In this document: in pieces, positions 12,813 through 23,219 of the stretch
Numbering within the stretch: position 1 is the stretch's first letter
How the letters are laid out: each line of letters opens with the position of its first letter
Source of the DNA: Prostheceraeus crozeri
Taxonomy: Eukaryota > Platyhelminthes > Polycladida > Euryleptidae
DNA: 64,000 nt
Direction: 5' to 3'
Assembly: GCA_907163375.1 (NCBI GenBank)
Contig: CAJQUW010012890.1
Coordinates: forward strand, 248,001 to 312,000
Made by a program: the position numbers and the translations under genes
Notes under the pieces: generated by a model
Seen by the model: only the letters and a program-made list of their open reading frames with translations
Databases searched by the model: none
What the model was told of the DNA's origin: nothing

Positions 12813-13879
12813 TATTATGGCTGTGCACGTGTCAACAATTATCAAATAACTAAAAACTCGACACAGAGAAAATCTCTTCCGTATACAATCTTGCTACCGC
12901 TCAACAGGATAAAGAGATACCGCTGTAAACAAAAATGCTTGTAGTAAATGTTGCTGACTTGGCTAGCAATCCAAGTCAATATCTAATGCGACGATTTGTA
13001 ACTGTACTCTCTATTATTGTAATGCAAAATATAGGTGCTGGAGGCCGACAAAATTTAATCCGGGTGCCGACAGTGGCCCTACCGACGGGGGGTCCAATAA
13101 TTTTCTTGGGGGGCATGTGCCCCCCCCCCAGGACACCCCGCAGCGCCACCCCTGATTTCACATCCTCTCCTCAGCATTGCTCACTGTATAGCAGAGTTGG
13201 AAAAGTCGGAATTGGAATTAATTCTGACCCGGAATTAATTCCATTTTTCGTCGGAATTGGAATTGGAATTGACGATATTTAAATCTACTGGAATTGGAAT
13301 TGGAATTGGAGTTGACCTTGATAAACCTCAATTCCACTTTTTCGATAGACCAGTGATAAATCTATTTGTACAAAAATTAAATAAACAGTATTCGGCCGTT
13401 GTGTTAACTGCACGCAGAGATAAGAGAGAGATATAGATCGACAGAGCTAGTTTTATTCTATTGTTGAATAAAGGGTGCTAATTGTGACTTTGATGGGCCT
13501 ACGGCCCCCGGACAATGTTAATTCAGCAATTAAGCAAACAATGAAAAGATAATCATCTTTGCTCAATCTGTTATTTAGTTATTTATCATGTAAGATAATC
13601 AATCAAAATAAAACAATTGTTGAATTTAGTTATTGATTGGATAAGCACAAAAATTGGAGATTAACTTAATTGTTGTACACACGAAAAAAATCGGTTTGGA
13701 AAGAGGAAAATTAACTCTGCATTAAAGGGCAGCCTGTCGGTTCAAATCACAATATAGACAGTGTCAACAAATTATTTTAATATGAGAAAAACAATAATTT
13801 ATCGTTAGTCTCTCCCCAATACTTTTTTCCAATATGCGAGTGATTTGAATAAAAAGGCTGATGTTATGCGCCAGACGTT

Positions 13880-13921
13880 TCGCGTACCAGCCGCTTTCTC
13901 AATGGCAAAAATCTATTAAAA
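13880..13921 (-). ncRNA. Hammerhead-like motif, left Penelope arm
   Basis: Read on the - strand, this is a GCCA strand, a UUGAGA core in place of CUGAUGA, a GCG...CGC hairpin, GAAAC, the cleavage-type triplet GUC, and a UGGC strand that pairs with GCCA. The layout matches a minimal type I hammerhead with a very short stem III, known from Penelope-like elements. The core is degenerate, so activity is doubtful. Confidence 0.45.
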
Positions 13922-13994
13922 TTTTACAACTCGAATATATACCGTATTTACTCTATTAAGCGCCGGACCTCTAATACCCGCCCGCCTCTAATTG

Positions 13995-15665
13995 CTAAAA
14001 ACATGATGCCAGTTCGTGACGACGATTTAGAGCCGGCTTCATTTGTGCAATCAATTGTGATTCGCTGATGCTGGTTTTGACAGGGCAATCTAAAATTCGC
14101 AGTATGCTGACGTCAAAGTCTTCAATATTGTTCGCGGCACATTTCAAGCAGTGATCAGCCATAAACTGATAAACTACAAAACGAACATTGCAATTAATAT
14201 AATTAGGTAGTTTACTACAAAGAACACAATTATCGTGTTTAATATTCCTATCCTTACTGCGAAATAAATGACATAATTTTTTGTTGCTTTTATTTACGAA
14301 TCTAATGTTAAGTTTATGTTTGCGAATGAGATAATTAATTTTACGAGAACAACTATCACTAATGAAATCGATATTTAAAACAACTTTATTTTCATTACTA
14401 GCTTTTGATTTCCGCGAGCGTTTATTAATAACGAAATCTCTATCTGAAAAACCATTACGCTTGAGACGAGATTTAGTTTTGGCTATAGCTTCGACGCTAA
14501 GAAAGTTGGAGCTACTTCTCTTATCGATGCTGTCAAAAGTGTTGACAATGAAGTTCCTCTTTACATGATTGGGGACCCAACTATCTTTAGTAAGGGTGCA
14601 ACCAGACGCTATTTCTTTTTGATAATGACAAAAATGAATTTTGATATTTATCCATATTGTCAAATCTAGATAGTTCAAGTAGTTACTCTCAGGGACATCG
14701 ATCGTAAACTTAATATCTTTATTTACTGAATTAAAGACATTGGTGATAACATCGAAGTCAAAATTACAGCTAAACGGGCCCATGATGACGTCATCAATGT
14801 AACGTTTATAGACGGTGGGGATAATATCATAATTATCTTTAAGGATACCTAAGGCTTTGGTTTCTATGCTATGCATGAAGATGATAGCGAAGGCCGGAGC
14901 ATATTGAGCACCCATAGGGCAACCTTTCTTTTGCAAATATATTTTTTCGTTGAAAGCTATTTCGTAGTTCTGAGATATAAAGTTAAGCATGCGCATGAGA
15001 TCATCAACGGTTACATTTAAATTATCAATTAAATCCCAGTGGTTTATGCAAAACTCCTTAACGACCTCTAAACCATATCTCAATGGAATCGACGGATATA
15101 AATTCTTGACATCTAACGATATGAAGATATGATCCGCAAAATTATTAGAACTATTTAAGTGATCGAGAATATCAACTAACTGATGAGAGCTTTTGAGGTG
15201 TGCTGGGACAAACTCAGCAAGTTGGTTCAAAAGCCTACTACAGCACCAATCAATTTTGTTTGTGGGGGTATTTATCGAAGATGCAATCGGGCGCATCTGG
15301 TAAGCCGAGTCTTTCAAATCTTTATGATCTTTTACTAGTGTGTAGAAATTAGCAGGTTGACTACCTGTCACACGCAATTTCTCTAAATTACTTTTGGAGA
15401 GCTTATTTTTAAAAATTGAGTTGATCATTTTATTGGCTTGGTTCTCAATGGCATTTACTTTAGAGTGTTTGCGAACTTCGTAATTACAAGAATCATTAAG
15501 TATAGACTCAGACCACTCTACATAATTATTTTTGTTAGTTATACATAATTTTTTAGTCTTATCAGTAGGTATAATCGCAAGATTATTGTCTTTTACAAAA
15601 TTCTTCGTTACTGCGATTTCTTTTTGAATCGTTTTATAATGAACATTGTTTTTAACAAATTTCAT
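13995..15665 (-). CDS. Penelope-like reverse transcriptase, GIY-YIG core deleted
   Basis: An uninterrupted 556-codon frame with an ATG start. Reverse transcriptase motifs are in order: SLDVKNLYPSIP near residue 183, GCPMGAQYAPAF near 248, and the catalytic YIDD at 289-292. The C-terminus should carry a GIY-YIG endonuclease. Compared with the inverted copy at 15693-16280, 108 bp (36 codons) are missing in frame at the junction VYQF/MADHC (near 14162), removing the SYIG motif and following Arg/Glu region. The reverse transcriptase core looks intact, but nuclease function should be lost. The start abuts the inverted arm, so the original N-terminus may be truncated. Confidence 0.88.
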   Translation of the reverse strand: MKFVKNNVHYKTIQKEIAVTKNFVKDNNLAIIPTDKTKKLCITNKNNYVEWSESILNDSCNYEVRKHSKVNAIENQANKMINSIFKNKLSKSNLEKLRVTGSQPANFYTLVKDHKDLKDSAYQMRPIASSINTPTNKIDWCCSRLLNQLAEFVPAHLKSSHQLVDILDHLNSSNNFADHIFISLDVKNLYPSIPLRYGLEVVKEFCINHWDLIDNLNVTVDDLMRMLNFISQNYEIAFNEKIYLQKKGCPMGAQYAPAFAIIFMHSIETKALGILKDNYDIIPTVYKRYIDDVIMGPFSCNFDFDVITNVFNSVNKDIKFTIDVPESNYLNYLDLTIWINIKIHFCHYQKEIASGCTLTKDSWVPNHVKRNFIVNTFDSIDKRSSSNFLSVEAIAKTKSRLKRNGFSDRDFVINKRSRKSKASNENKVVLNIDFISDSCSRKINYLIRKHKLNIRFVNKSNKKLCHLFRSKDRNIKHDNCVLCSKLPNYINCNVRFVVYQFMADHCLKCAANNIEDFDVSILRILDCPVKTSISESQLIAQMKPALNRRHELASCF

Positions 15666-15692
15666 TTCTTTTTCAACAACGTTTAATACTTC

Positions 15693-16280
15693 AATCTCGT
15701 CTCAAGCGTAATGGTTTTTCAGATAGAGATTTCGTTATTAATAAACGCTCGCGGAAATCAAAAGCTAGTAATGAAAATAAAGTTGTTTTAAATATCGATT
15801 TCATTAGTGATAGTTGTTCTCGTAAAATTAATTATCTCATTCGCAAACATAAACTTAACATTAGATTCGTAAATAAAAGCAACAAAAAATTATGTCATTT
15901 ATTTCGCAGTAAGGATAGGAATATTAAACACGATAATTGTGTTCTTTGTAGTAAACTACCTAATTATATTAATTGCAATGTTCGTTTTGTAGTTTATCAG
16001 TTTATTTGTCATTTTTGTTCTTCTAGTTACATAGGTAAATCTTCACGCCCATTTCGGTTGAGATTTAATGAACATCGCAGAAGCATCGTGAATGGAGACA
16101 CAGCAAGTGCCTTGGCTGATCACTGCTTGAAATGTGCCGCGAACAATATTGAAGACTTTGACGTCAGCATACTGCGAATTTTAGATTGCCCTGTCTAAAC
16201 CAGCATCAGCGAATCACAATTGATTGCACAAATGAAGCCGGCTCTAAATCGTCGTCACGAACTGGCATCATGTTTTTAGC
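15693..16280 (+). pseudogene. Inverted partial Penelope copy retaining the GIY-YIG core
   Basis: This stretch is the reverse complement of about 14000-14472, so on the + strand it encodes the C-terminal part of the same protein. It contains the piece missing from the main copy: CHFCSSSYIGKSSRPFRLRF followed by NEHRRS, the GIY-YIG signature with its conserved Arg and Glu-His. A TAA at 16196-16198 replaces a Lys codon after DCPV. It has no start and is not translatable alone. Confidence 0.8.
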
Positions 16281-16322
16281 AATTCTTATATATACTAGAG
16301 TTGTAAAATTTTAATAGATTTT

Positions 16323-16364
16323 TGCCATTGAGAAAGCGGCTGGTACGCGAAACGTCTGGCGCAT
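16323..16364 (+). ncRNA. Hammerhead-like motif, right Penelope arm
   Basis: Inverted duplicate of the motif at 13880-13921, with the same GCCA/UGGC stem, GCG...CGC hairpin, GAAAC and GUC. Confidence 0.45.
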
Positions 16365-16492
16365 AACATCAGCCTTTTTATTCAAATCACTCGCATATTG
16401 GAAAAAAGTATTGGGGAGAGACTAACGATAAATTATTGTTTTTCTCATATTATGAACCTCCCGACGAAATCCATCAACTATATTATTTTAAT

Positions 16493-18514
16493 AATTAATG
16501 ATTCAATTAAAATGGCAATGACATGAAATAGTATTCAACTTCCAATCACAACAATTGACAATATTAATTTTCAAGACTATAGTTATACAAATACGATACT
16601 CAACGATAAAAGAAAAACTTTAAACTTGCAGTTCACTTCTTGATGTTGAATTCACTTCAATTCGATCGGACTCACTTATACCAAAATAATATCATCACAT
16701 AAATATCATGAATATCAGTGTCACTTATACCGTCAATCTTCAATCGCGCTCGCTGATGTGTTGCCGTATACGCTACTGTGTTGTTGTTCGCTGGTAGGCA
16801 GTTGTAGTTGTTACTTCTGTAGTCAAGTTACACCGCGAGAGCAAGGAGTTCTTCTAACAGCTACTGAAGATGTCGTATGTGTTGTTGTTGTTGTTTCAAT
16901 TTCTCATCGTCTCTAATTTATGCAAATTTTTGACACTTGACGATAAATCCACTATCTTTTGAAAAGTGAAAGAGTTTCCTTTAATCTCTGCTCGTTAGTT
17001 TTCGACCCGACCACATTTCGTTCTTATCACGGAATTTTTAATCTCCTTTTTTAACATGGACCATTAATCAGTTTTCATGATATCATTTTTATCGTCGTTT
17101 TTTCTTTCATCAACAATCACGTTATTCACACATTGAATTTCTTTCTTCTGTCAGTTTATTAATAGATTTATTCGCATCTCTCTCTCTCATAGAAGTAGAT
17201 AATAGTACACTAGAATGAAAGTTTGATATCTTGCCCATGTACAATGATGGCACATGAAAAAATCTATGGTTTGTAGATCAGATTCGATCTAAAACATTGT
17301 ATCATAGTCAAACTATTTGCCAAGTTGGTTGTGGAAGTTGTTGGCAGCAAATTAGTGCAGGATTTTTATGAAGATAATATTAAGTGAGATGGTGGCATTG
17401 TTTCATGTGGTATAGCCTACTATTCCCTGGGTTGGTATATTGTGTCGATTTGCAGCAGTCATTAACAACTATTTTTCAAAATTCGAATTAAAAATTGGTC
17501 CACAAAGTCATAATTGAAAGTGGGCGGTGCACTGGTTGTAAGAATATCTCAAGAATTCAATAGAAAAAATTCTAATTATAGGATGATTTCTCCTTCATAC
17601 GGTTAAGAAACCTAGCGCTTTTGTCGAATAAACACATTGAAAGCTTCTTCACCGACAATAATTTCTCAGATAAGTGAATAGTCGCTGGAACTTTTCAATT
17701 AATCATTAAATGACACATGTGATATAGTGTGATGATATTTTGGAAGCTGATATTCGAAAGCATGTAAAGATTTTGGAAATTGTTCAAATATAGTGAACAG
17801 GGGAGCCCTTTCAAGTAAAATGAATACCCTGAGATTTCTTGACCTCTGATTTCAAGCTGGAGCAATGTATGTTCTGTAAATTGACATTGCAAGTTGCATA
17901 TGTGACTGATAATACTCTTGATAGATTATAGGAGCGATATTTCAAAATGATGAACGTACAGAACGTTTTAAAGGATTTCTTTCTTTGTCATCCTGTTGCC
18001 GCAGTATTTTGTACATTCACTATTGCTTTTGTGTATGATCTTTGGACAAGGGGCAGCAATCCAGATCACAATTTGGCTTGATGAATATAGATACAAATAA
18101 GAAAACATGGAAACCAGCTCTCACAATTTGCGTTTTGCCCCAACTACGTTCCCCCGGCGTGTGCCATAATTTTCATGCAATTTCTATTCTAGGACTTTCT
18201 ATGGTACTGTTAATTTCTATGCTCTCTCTCTCTCTCAGCGTTTGATTCTTTGCTGACCGTTAATTTTCTTTTCTCTTTTTCACAAGATGTTGAATATCTC
18301 GTTTACGAAACGAAAATGGCGTAGACTGACCGGCTACATATATACATGTACATGTACACAAGAAATATGAAATATGAACATGAGAACGCACATAGAAACG
18401 ACGCAGGGAACGGCACACAGGAATAACGAGGATAGGATGCGGACATGGGTTAGATTGAAGCGAGGAAACTTTATATACATTAACATATGCGTGTCATACA
18501 ATTATCGGAATTGA
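16493..18514. other. Interior of hAT-3, right part
   Basis: No gene was recognised. It contains a short (TTG)n run near 16880 and, at about 18133-18196, a sequence that also appears in the large foldback at 26007-26070 and 26193-26256 (GCCCCAACT...GTTCCCCCGG). Confidence 0.4.
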
Positions 18515-18805
18515 ATCTCATTATGGAATTGGAATTGGAATTGAATTGAACTGTTTCGACTGGAATTGGAATTGAAATTTCTGCTCGGGAATTGGAATTG
18601 GAATTAAAAAATTTCAGTGGAATTTTTCCAGCTCTGCTGTATAGTGCATAAAATGAATCGAGGCCAGGTGTCGATGTGTATTTTGGTGTGTGCGAAGTGA
18701 TATCACAGCACGCACGTATCTCTCACTGGCTCTGGTGTCCCCTGTTGACAGCTTATTGTTTGCCATTTCCAATAGGAAGTGACACACGAATGAATCGATC
18801 ATTGA

Positions 18806-19456
18806 GTAGGAATATATAGGTAGAGTGTCGACTCAAAAATGTATCTGTATACAGTGAAAATTTTCATATGAGAAGATTCAGTTTCTTGGGGGAGATCACG
18901 TTCCCGTGGCCCAAAAAATTATTTGAGCACTCTTGAAAAATGTTAAAATTTGCCAATTTATGTGCTACCGAGATGACTTTCCTAAATAAGTAGTATGAAA
19001 CAAGTTGGATATCAAAATGAATAAAGATTTGCCAGTAGGCATCCTAACTAAGCGGAAATAAAGCTGATCATCAAAGGAATTTCATGATCTGTTTTACAAT
19101 GGAAGTCTTAATGAAAAAGTCGACATCTTATTGTGCTTTCTTCGTTGAAATTTCATATTTCTAATTCATGAAAGCAATAGCAGGTCATCGAGTTGCCAAT
19201 TTAACAAATATTGCCTCTCCAAGCCTGTCATGACACGGACAGTCTGTAAAATAATATCATTTCCTTCTGCTTTGCTATCATGATCAGTCAATTCCGTTGT
19301 AATTTCTTCAAACCTGCATAAATGTGTATATCTCACATTTTGAAACAATTCCGACTGTATCTCCCTTGAGTTCATTTAATGAAATCGAAAGTGTATACAC
19401 ATTGAGGATTTGACAAATGCGGAGTTACCACTCTACCTAACATACTTACTCTATGG
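18806..19456. mobile_element. MITE copy B (same family as 309-1185)
   Basis: The right end TACTTACTCTATGG and adjacent ACTCTACC match the terminal repeat of copy A. The interior aligns with copy A in reverse complement, for example around TTTGAGCAC, GAAACAAGTTGGATATC and TTGCCTCTCCAAG. The left terminal repeat is poorly kept. Confidence 0.55.
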
Positions 19457-19787
19457 AATCAATTAAATAGGGCCCGGAGAAAACGTATTTTGAACGCGGA
19501 ATTTTTCGTTTTGAATCGCGGAAAATTCCTGTCCCTTGTCATCATGCAATTTGAATGAGAATTGCCTGCCAATTGAAAGAGCAGGCTATTCCTTGAGCAT
19601 TAATAGGAACATTGTTCTAGTCAAAAGTACGAAAATCGTTCCCTTCATTAAGACGAACTGCTTAACGATTTAAAAAGACAAAAATATGCGCCCGACGAGT
19701 TTGGTCTTCAGACGGTCTCAAGAACACAGTTGAGCATTACACAACTTGCCACGGGAATATAGTGATATCTATGAGCGGTCCACCAAG

Positions 19788-20568
19788 CAGGGATGTGGAG
19801 TCGGAGTCCCGGAGTCCTATCATTTTTGCTGGAGTCGGAGTCCTATCAAATGATAGGACTCCAGACTCCGGGCTATAACTAGACCCAAAATAATATAATA
19901 CAGGCAAATCATTCATTCTCGTACATGGCTGTCATTGTCTTGATGTCAACTTTCTCCGTCAGACAAAAGTACAGAGACAGCAGTGCATAAAGCTTATAAT
20001 AGTTGAGGGAATGAACCGTTATAGTGAAAAAAGGATTGTCTTTTCACTCGGTGATTTAGTAGAGAAGACAAGCCTTCCTAGCCTCGATCACACCTGCGCG
20101 CCAAAGGTCACATCAGAGACAAAAATGAAATACTGGTTTGTTTGAGAACATTGCCTCCTACCCTAACGTCAATCGTGTGTGATGGCTCCTCTAAAGCGGA
20201 TATTAAAATCGAAAGTGTACTCATATTTTTTGGAGAAGGATGGGGATTTTCGTGCCTGATAGAAACTGGAGAAAAACCGTGTGAAGCACAAATCAAGAAT
20301 ATGGGAGGAGCCGAGTCGTGTGCATCCAACTTAAAGCGACATTTGATCAACTTTCATCGAAAATGATTGATAATTGATGCAATGATCACTAAATATCGAT
20401 TCAGGTAAGTCTATAATGATCTGTGATGTAGGCTACCAGTTAATTTTTCAAAAAACTAAGCTTATATACTTGCCACCCGGATTAGGAGTCGGAGTCCTGT
20501 CAAAAACCGGTGTCCTATCAACCCCCGGAGTCGGAGTCCTATCAAAATGATAGGACTCCGCATCCCTG
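19788..20568 (+). mobile_element. hAT-4 short element with GGAGTCGGAGTCC repeats
   Basis: The inverted ends are CAGGGATG followed by GGAGTC-type repeats. The 8-bp sequence ccaccaag flanks both (19780-19787 and 20569-20576). Subterminal GGAGTCGGAGTCCTATCA units occur several times at both ends, in both orientations. The 781-bp unit retains only a zinc-finger remnant. Confidence 0.92.
20142..20366 (+). pseudogene. BED-type zinc finger remnant of hAT-4
   Basis: The frame encodes about 75 residues ending SNLKRHLINFHRK, with upstream FFGEGWGFSC and KPCEAQIKN. The Trp, Cys pair and Leu-x-x-His-Leu...His layout resembles a decayed BED finger, the DNA-binding domain of many hAT transposases. The catalytic part of the gene is absent. 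Confidence 0.6.
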
Positions 20569-20576
20569 CCACCAAG

Positions 20577-20997
20577 TCATCTCATGCATTCTGCTCATAA
20601 GAGGTTCGCTTTCGCATGTGTGGCGACAATTTCGTGTGAGCTGAATTCCGTTGCTTAATTAATGTACACCTAATCATTCATTCTAAGGGATGTAGTGGTC
20701 AAAGTTGTCGATTTGTGCACCAGCCATTGCTGTGATCTTTGTCAACGTGTTCAGATAGGACTTTTTTGTGATCGCAATTTTTCAAACTGCATTGTTCAGC
20801 ATATCCATGTTTTAGAAGTTTGACCAGTATAATTTTTATCGTTGATTTTATAATCAGCATTATAAATAATGTATTTTGCGTCGCAATTAAGTTTGGGTCC
20901 CACAGCAGACCACCATTACATGACATTGACATGTACAGCATTGTAAGAGAACCACGCTATAAAGTAGCTAATACTCTAAAGAGCGAAATAATTATCG
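20577..20997. other. Non-coding spacer
   Basis: No exon or repeat family was recognised. Confidence 0.3.
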
Positions 20998-21372
20998 CTT
21001 GGGGTTTAATCTGAGTACTGCCTGAGCATTAATCTGAGCATCAATGTGAACACTGAGCTTGAGTATTAACCTGAAAGCTGCCTGAGTATTGCCTGAGCAT
21101 TAAACTCAGTATTAGCCAGGGGATTTACTGAGTATTGGCTGAGTTATAACCTGAGGATTAACCCTAGCATTAACCTGAGAATTGCCTGAGTACTAACCTG
21201 AGTATCAACCTGAATATTCAGCTGAGCATTGTTTGCTTGAGTGTTTACCTGAGTATTAACTAAAAATTCACTGAGAATTGGCTGAAAATCGACCTGAGCA
21301 TTGCCTAGCTGATATTAACCTGAGTATTAACTTTCGTATTGAACAAGCATTGCCTGAGAGTATTCTGAATGT
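20998..21372. repeat. Degenerate tandem repeat of CTGAGTATTAAC type
   Basis: About 25-30 imperfect units of roughly 12-15 bp built on CTGAG(C/T)ATTAAC or CTGAGNATTGC, all in one orientation. Divergence between units suggests an old array. Confidence 0.75.
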
Positions 21373-22094
21373 TTGGATTACATAATTCACCGCCTCACTC
21401 AATCCTCTGCAATTCGCCGAATCTCATTCCCTGACGAAACTTGTCACCTAGCAACTGGTGATAGGGGATTCTGAGGCGATCTATCACATACGGACTGAAA
21501 ATAGAATCGACGATCAGTGAGGCAAGCAAGACGTGGATTTCTTAGCTTCAATCGTTCATTTGAAGGATAGCAAGTGAGTTGAACTGTTTGTGACGATAAT
21601 TTGATTTGAACATTTAAAGGACAAGTGCAATAATGTAGTTATATATAAATGAATACATCATCTCATCTGTTATTTGTCTACGGTTTATCTATTGATGAAA
21701 GAAGTCATAGCTTTAGACATAAGACTGGAGAATGTGCTATATAATAATTACAGAATATTCACGAAGTGACAGAAAATGTTAATGAAGTAATAGAAGTACA
21801 GAAAAAATTGTTGATTCTCAGTGACTGCTTCTCCCTGGAGTTGTTAATTAAACATTCCCACGTTTTAAAAAGGCTGCATGCCAGGGTTGGAACCTGCTGG
21901 GCTCGAACTCATCTCCATACTCTCTTACGATTGATAATGCTAAGAATATAGGTACTTCTATTTCACGGTTGAAATAGTTCACAAGCAGCAAATACTAGCA
22001 ACATTCTTTTGCAGAAGGGACCGGTACCATTGTTATTTTGCTGTGTGCGTCGGTTTCTCTGAAAAGCCTTTTAAGCGAACCCAACAAAATAAAA

Positions 22095-22138
22095 ATGGTA
22101 ACCGAAGATGATGTCGTTTCCCACATCGAACGCGTCAG
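22095..22138 (+). CDS. Candidate first exon, host gene unknown
   Basis: An ATG in good context (AAAAATGG) opens 14 codons (MVTEDDVVSHIERV) and ends at a consensus donor CAG/GTACGTG at 22139. If spliced to 22555 its frame would not enter the universal stress protein frame, so it is either an upstream reading frame in the leader of that gene or the start of another gene. The evidence is only the start context and the donor. Confidence 0.25.
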
Positions 22139-22554
22139 GTACGTGGAGACACGCAAGCCATCAAGGCTGAAATAATACATTTTTTATGTATCTGTTAATA
22201 TTCCAGGATTATCACAAGTTGAGTTAGAGTCTAGATTGATATTTCATGAGCCCATTATGTCTGCAGGTGGGTGTGGTATATTTTCCCTATCGATTAAGGA
22301 AAATCAATCATCCAAACTTATTATAAGCGTTTGTAATAACTCTTTTTCACTTCCATAGAAGCATTCAGCGTTAGGGATGTCATAGTTTCAAATGTATGCG
22401 AATAATGGGTTTTCAATAAACAGATCTTCCGGTATGTAGTGATTTATGTTGTGTGCTCCGGTTCTGAATTGGAATATTCGGAAACTTTTCTTCTTGTTCA
22501 TCATTTCATTATGCTGCACATACTGGTGTTGCATTAATGTCGTTTGACTTTCAG

Positions 22555-22602
22555 GTATGGGAACAGGAGAATCCAAACCTTCAGAACCGGTGGAACGAAC
22601 AG
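22555..22602 (+). CDS. Candidate first coding exon of universal stress protein
   Basis: A strong acceptor (pyrimidine tract ending TTTGACTTTCAG) precedes the exon, and a donor AG/GTTGGT follows. An ATG at 22557 opens MGTGESKPSEPVERT and leaves one base (phase 1), exactly what the acceptor of the 29717 exon needs. The joined product reads ERT-D-SRCERKIFIGVDGS, giving a 179-residue protein of normal length for animal universal stress proteins. The intron would be 7.1 kb. Other frames through this exon are also open, so transcript evidence is needed. Confidence 0.5.
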
Positions 22603-22778
22603 GTTGGTGTTGTCATCGTTTTTGTTAATTTACTTCATTGACTGTTATTCATTTATTCAAATTATTTAGGAATTTTCCAACAAGCTTGGAAGGGAACGTT
22701 TGACAACATTTGAAATGCTGTCACATGAATGTCAAATGTGGTAAATAAATAATGACAGTTGAATAGACACTCTCGACA

Positions 22779-23219
22779 ATCATTGCCTTTTTGGTTGAAA
22801 ATGTTATATTCTCACTTTTTCATCAAGTGTTCATGTTTGGTATCCTCTGAATCCTTGCGATGTGAGGAGTACGAATATGTAAGTTATATTCAAATAAGTT
22901 CAATAGTTCTTTTTCAAACTTCTTCAATATTTTTCTCACTTCCGTAAAAGTGCATAAACAATGAAGGTAAACAATGGACAGCCACTACAACAGAACAACG
23001 ACAGGGCTTCGTTAATTGTCTTGTTTTGAACCTTCGTTCACCTTACAATGCGTTTGTTTACTTTTGCGGAAATGAGAAAAAATTCTGAAGTTTGTAAGGG
23101 AACTATATGAATAGAACTTACATGTTTGTTCTCCTCACATCGCAGCGATTCAGAGGATACCAAACATGAACACTTTTGATGAAAAAGTGAGAACATGCCA
23201 TTTTCAACCAAAAAAAGGT
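22779..23219. repeat. Foldback repeat, arms about 180 bp
   Basis: The left arm (about 22779-22957) and right arm (about 23040-23219) are imperfect inverted copies; both contain TTTGGTATCCTCTGAATC and CTCACTTTTTCATCAA in opposite orientation. The spacer is short and carries no gene. It lies in the proposed long intron of the stress protein gene. Confidence 0.8.

Larger units (their letters stand above)
6809..13154. mobile_element. hAT-2 composite element containing two Tc1 copies
   Basis: The left end CAGTGGTGGCGCC and the inward-read right end CAGGGGTGGCGCT are inverted repeats followed by G-rich tracts. GTGCCGACA-type subterminal motifs occur at both ends (about 6880 and 13065). The 8-bp sequence atttcaca stands outside both ends (6801-6808 and 13155-13162). 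After removal of the two Tc1 insertions about 3.3 kb remain. No transposase was recognised in that remainder, so the element is non-autonomous or decayed. Chance matching of 8 bp next to inverted ends 6 kb apart is unlikely. Confidence 0.8.
13782..16481 (-). mobile_element. Penelope-like element 1 with inverted arms
   Basis: A reverse transcriptase gene on the - strand is flanked by long inverted arms (about 13782-14472 and 15693-16451). The right arm is an inverted copy of the 3' end of the gene and its downstream region. The 11-bp sequence attattttaat occurs at 13771-13781 and again at 16482-16492, a probable target duplication. About 30 bp of single-copy sequence lie between the right arm and that duplication. 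An inverted partial copy joined to a main copy is characteristic of Penelope-like elements. Confidence 0.85.
13192..18636. mobile_element. hAT-3 element hosting a Penelope-like insertion
   Basis: The inverted ends are CAGAGTTGGAAAA on the left and CAGAGCTGGAAAA read inward on the right. The 8-bp sequence ctgtatag flanks both (13184-13191 and 18637-18644). Next to each end are tandem GGAATT/GGAATTG repeats (about 13205-13330 and 18515-18620). About 2.7 kb remain outside the Penelope insertion, with no transposase recognised, so the element is non-autonomous. It begins only 37 bp after the end of hAT-2. Confidence 0.85.
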
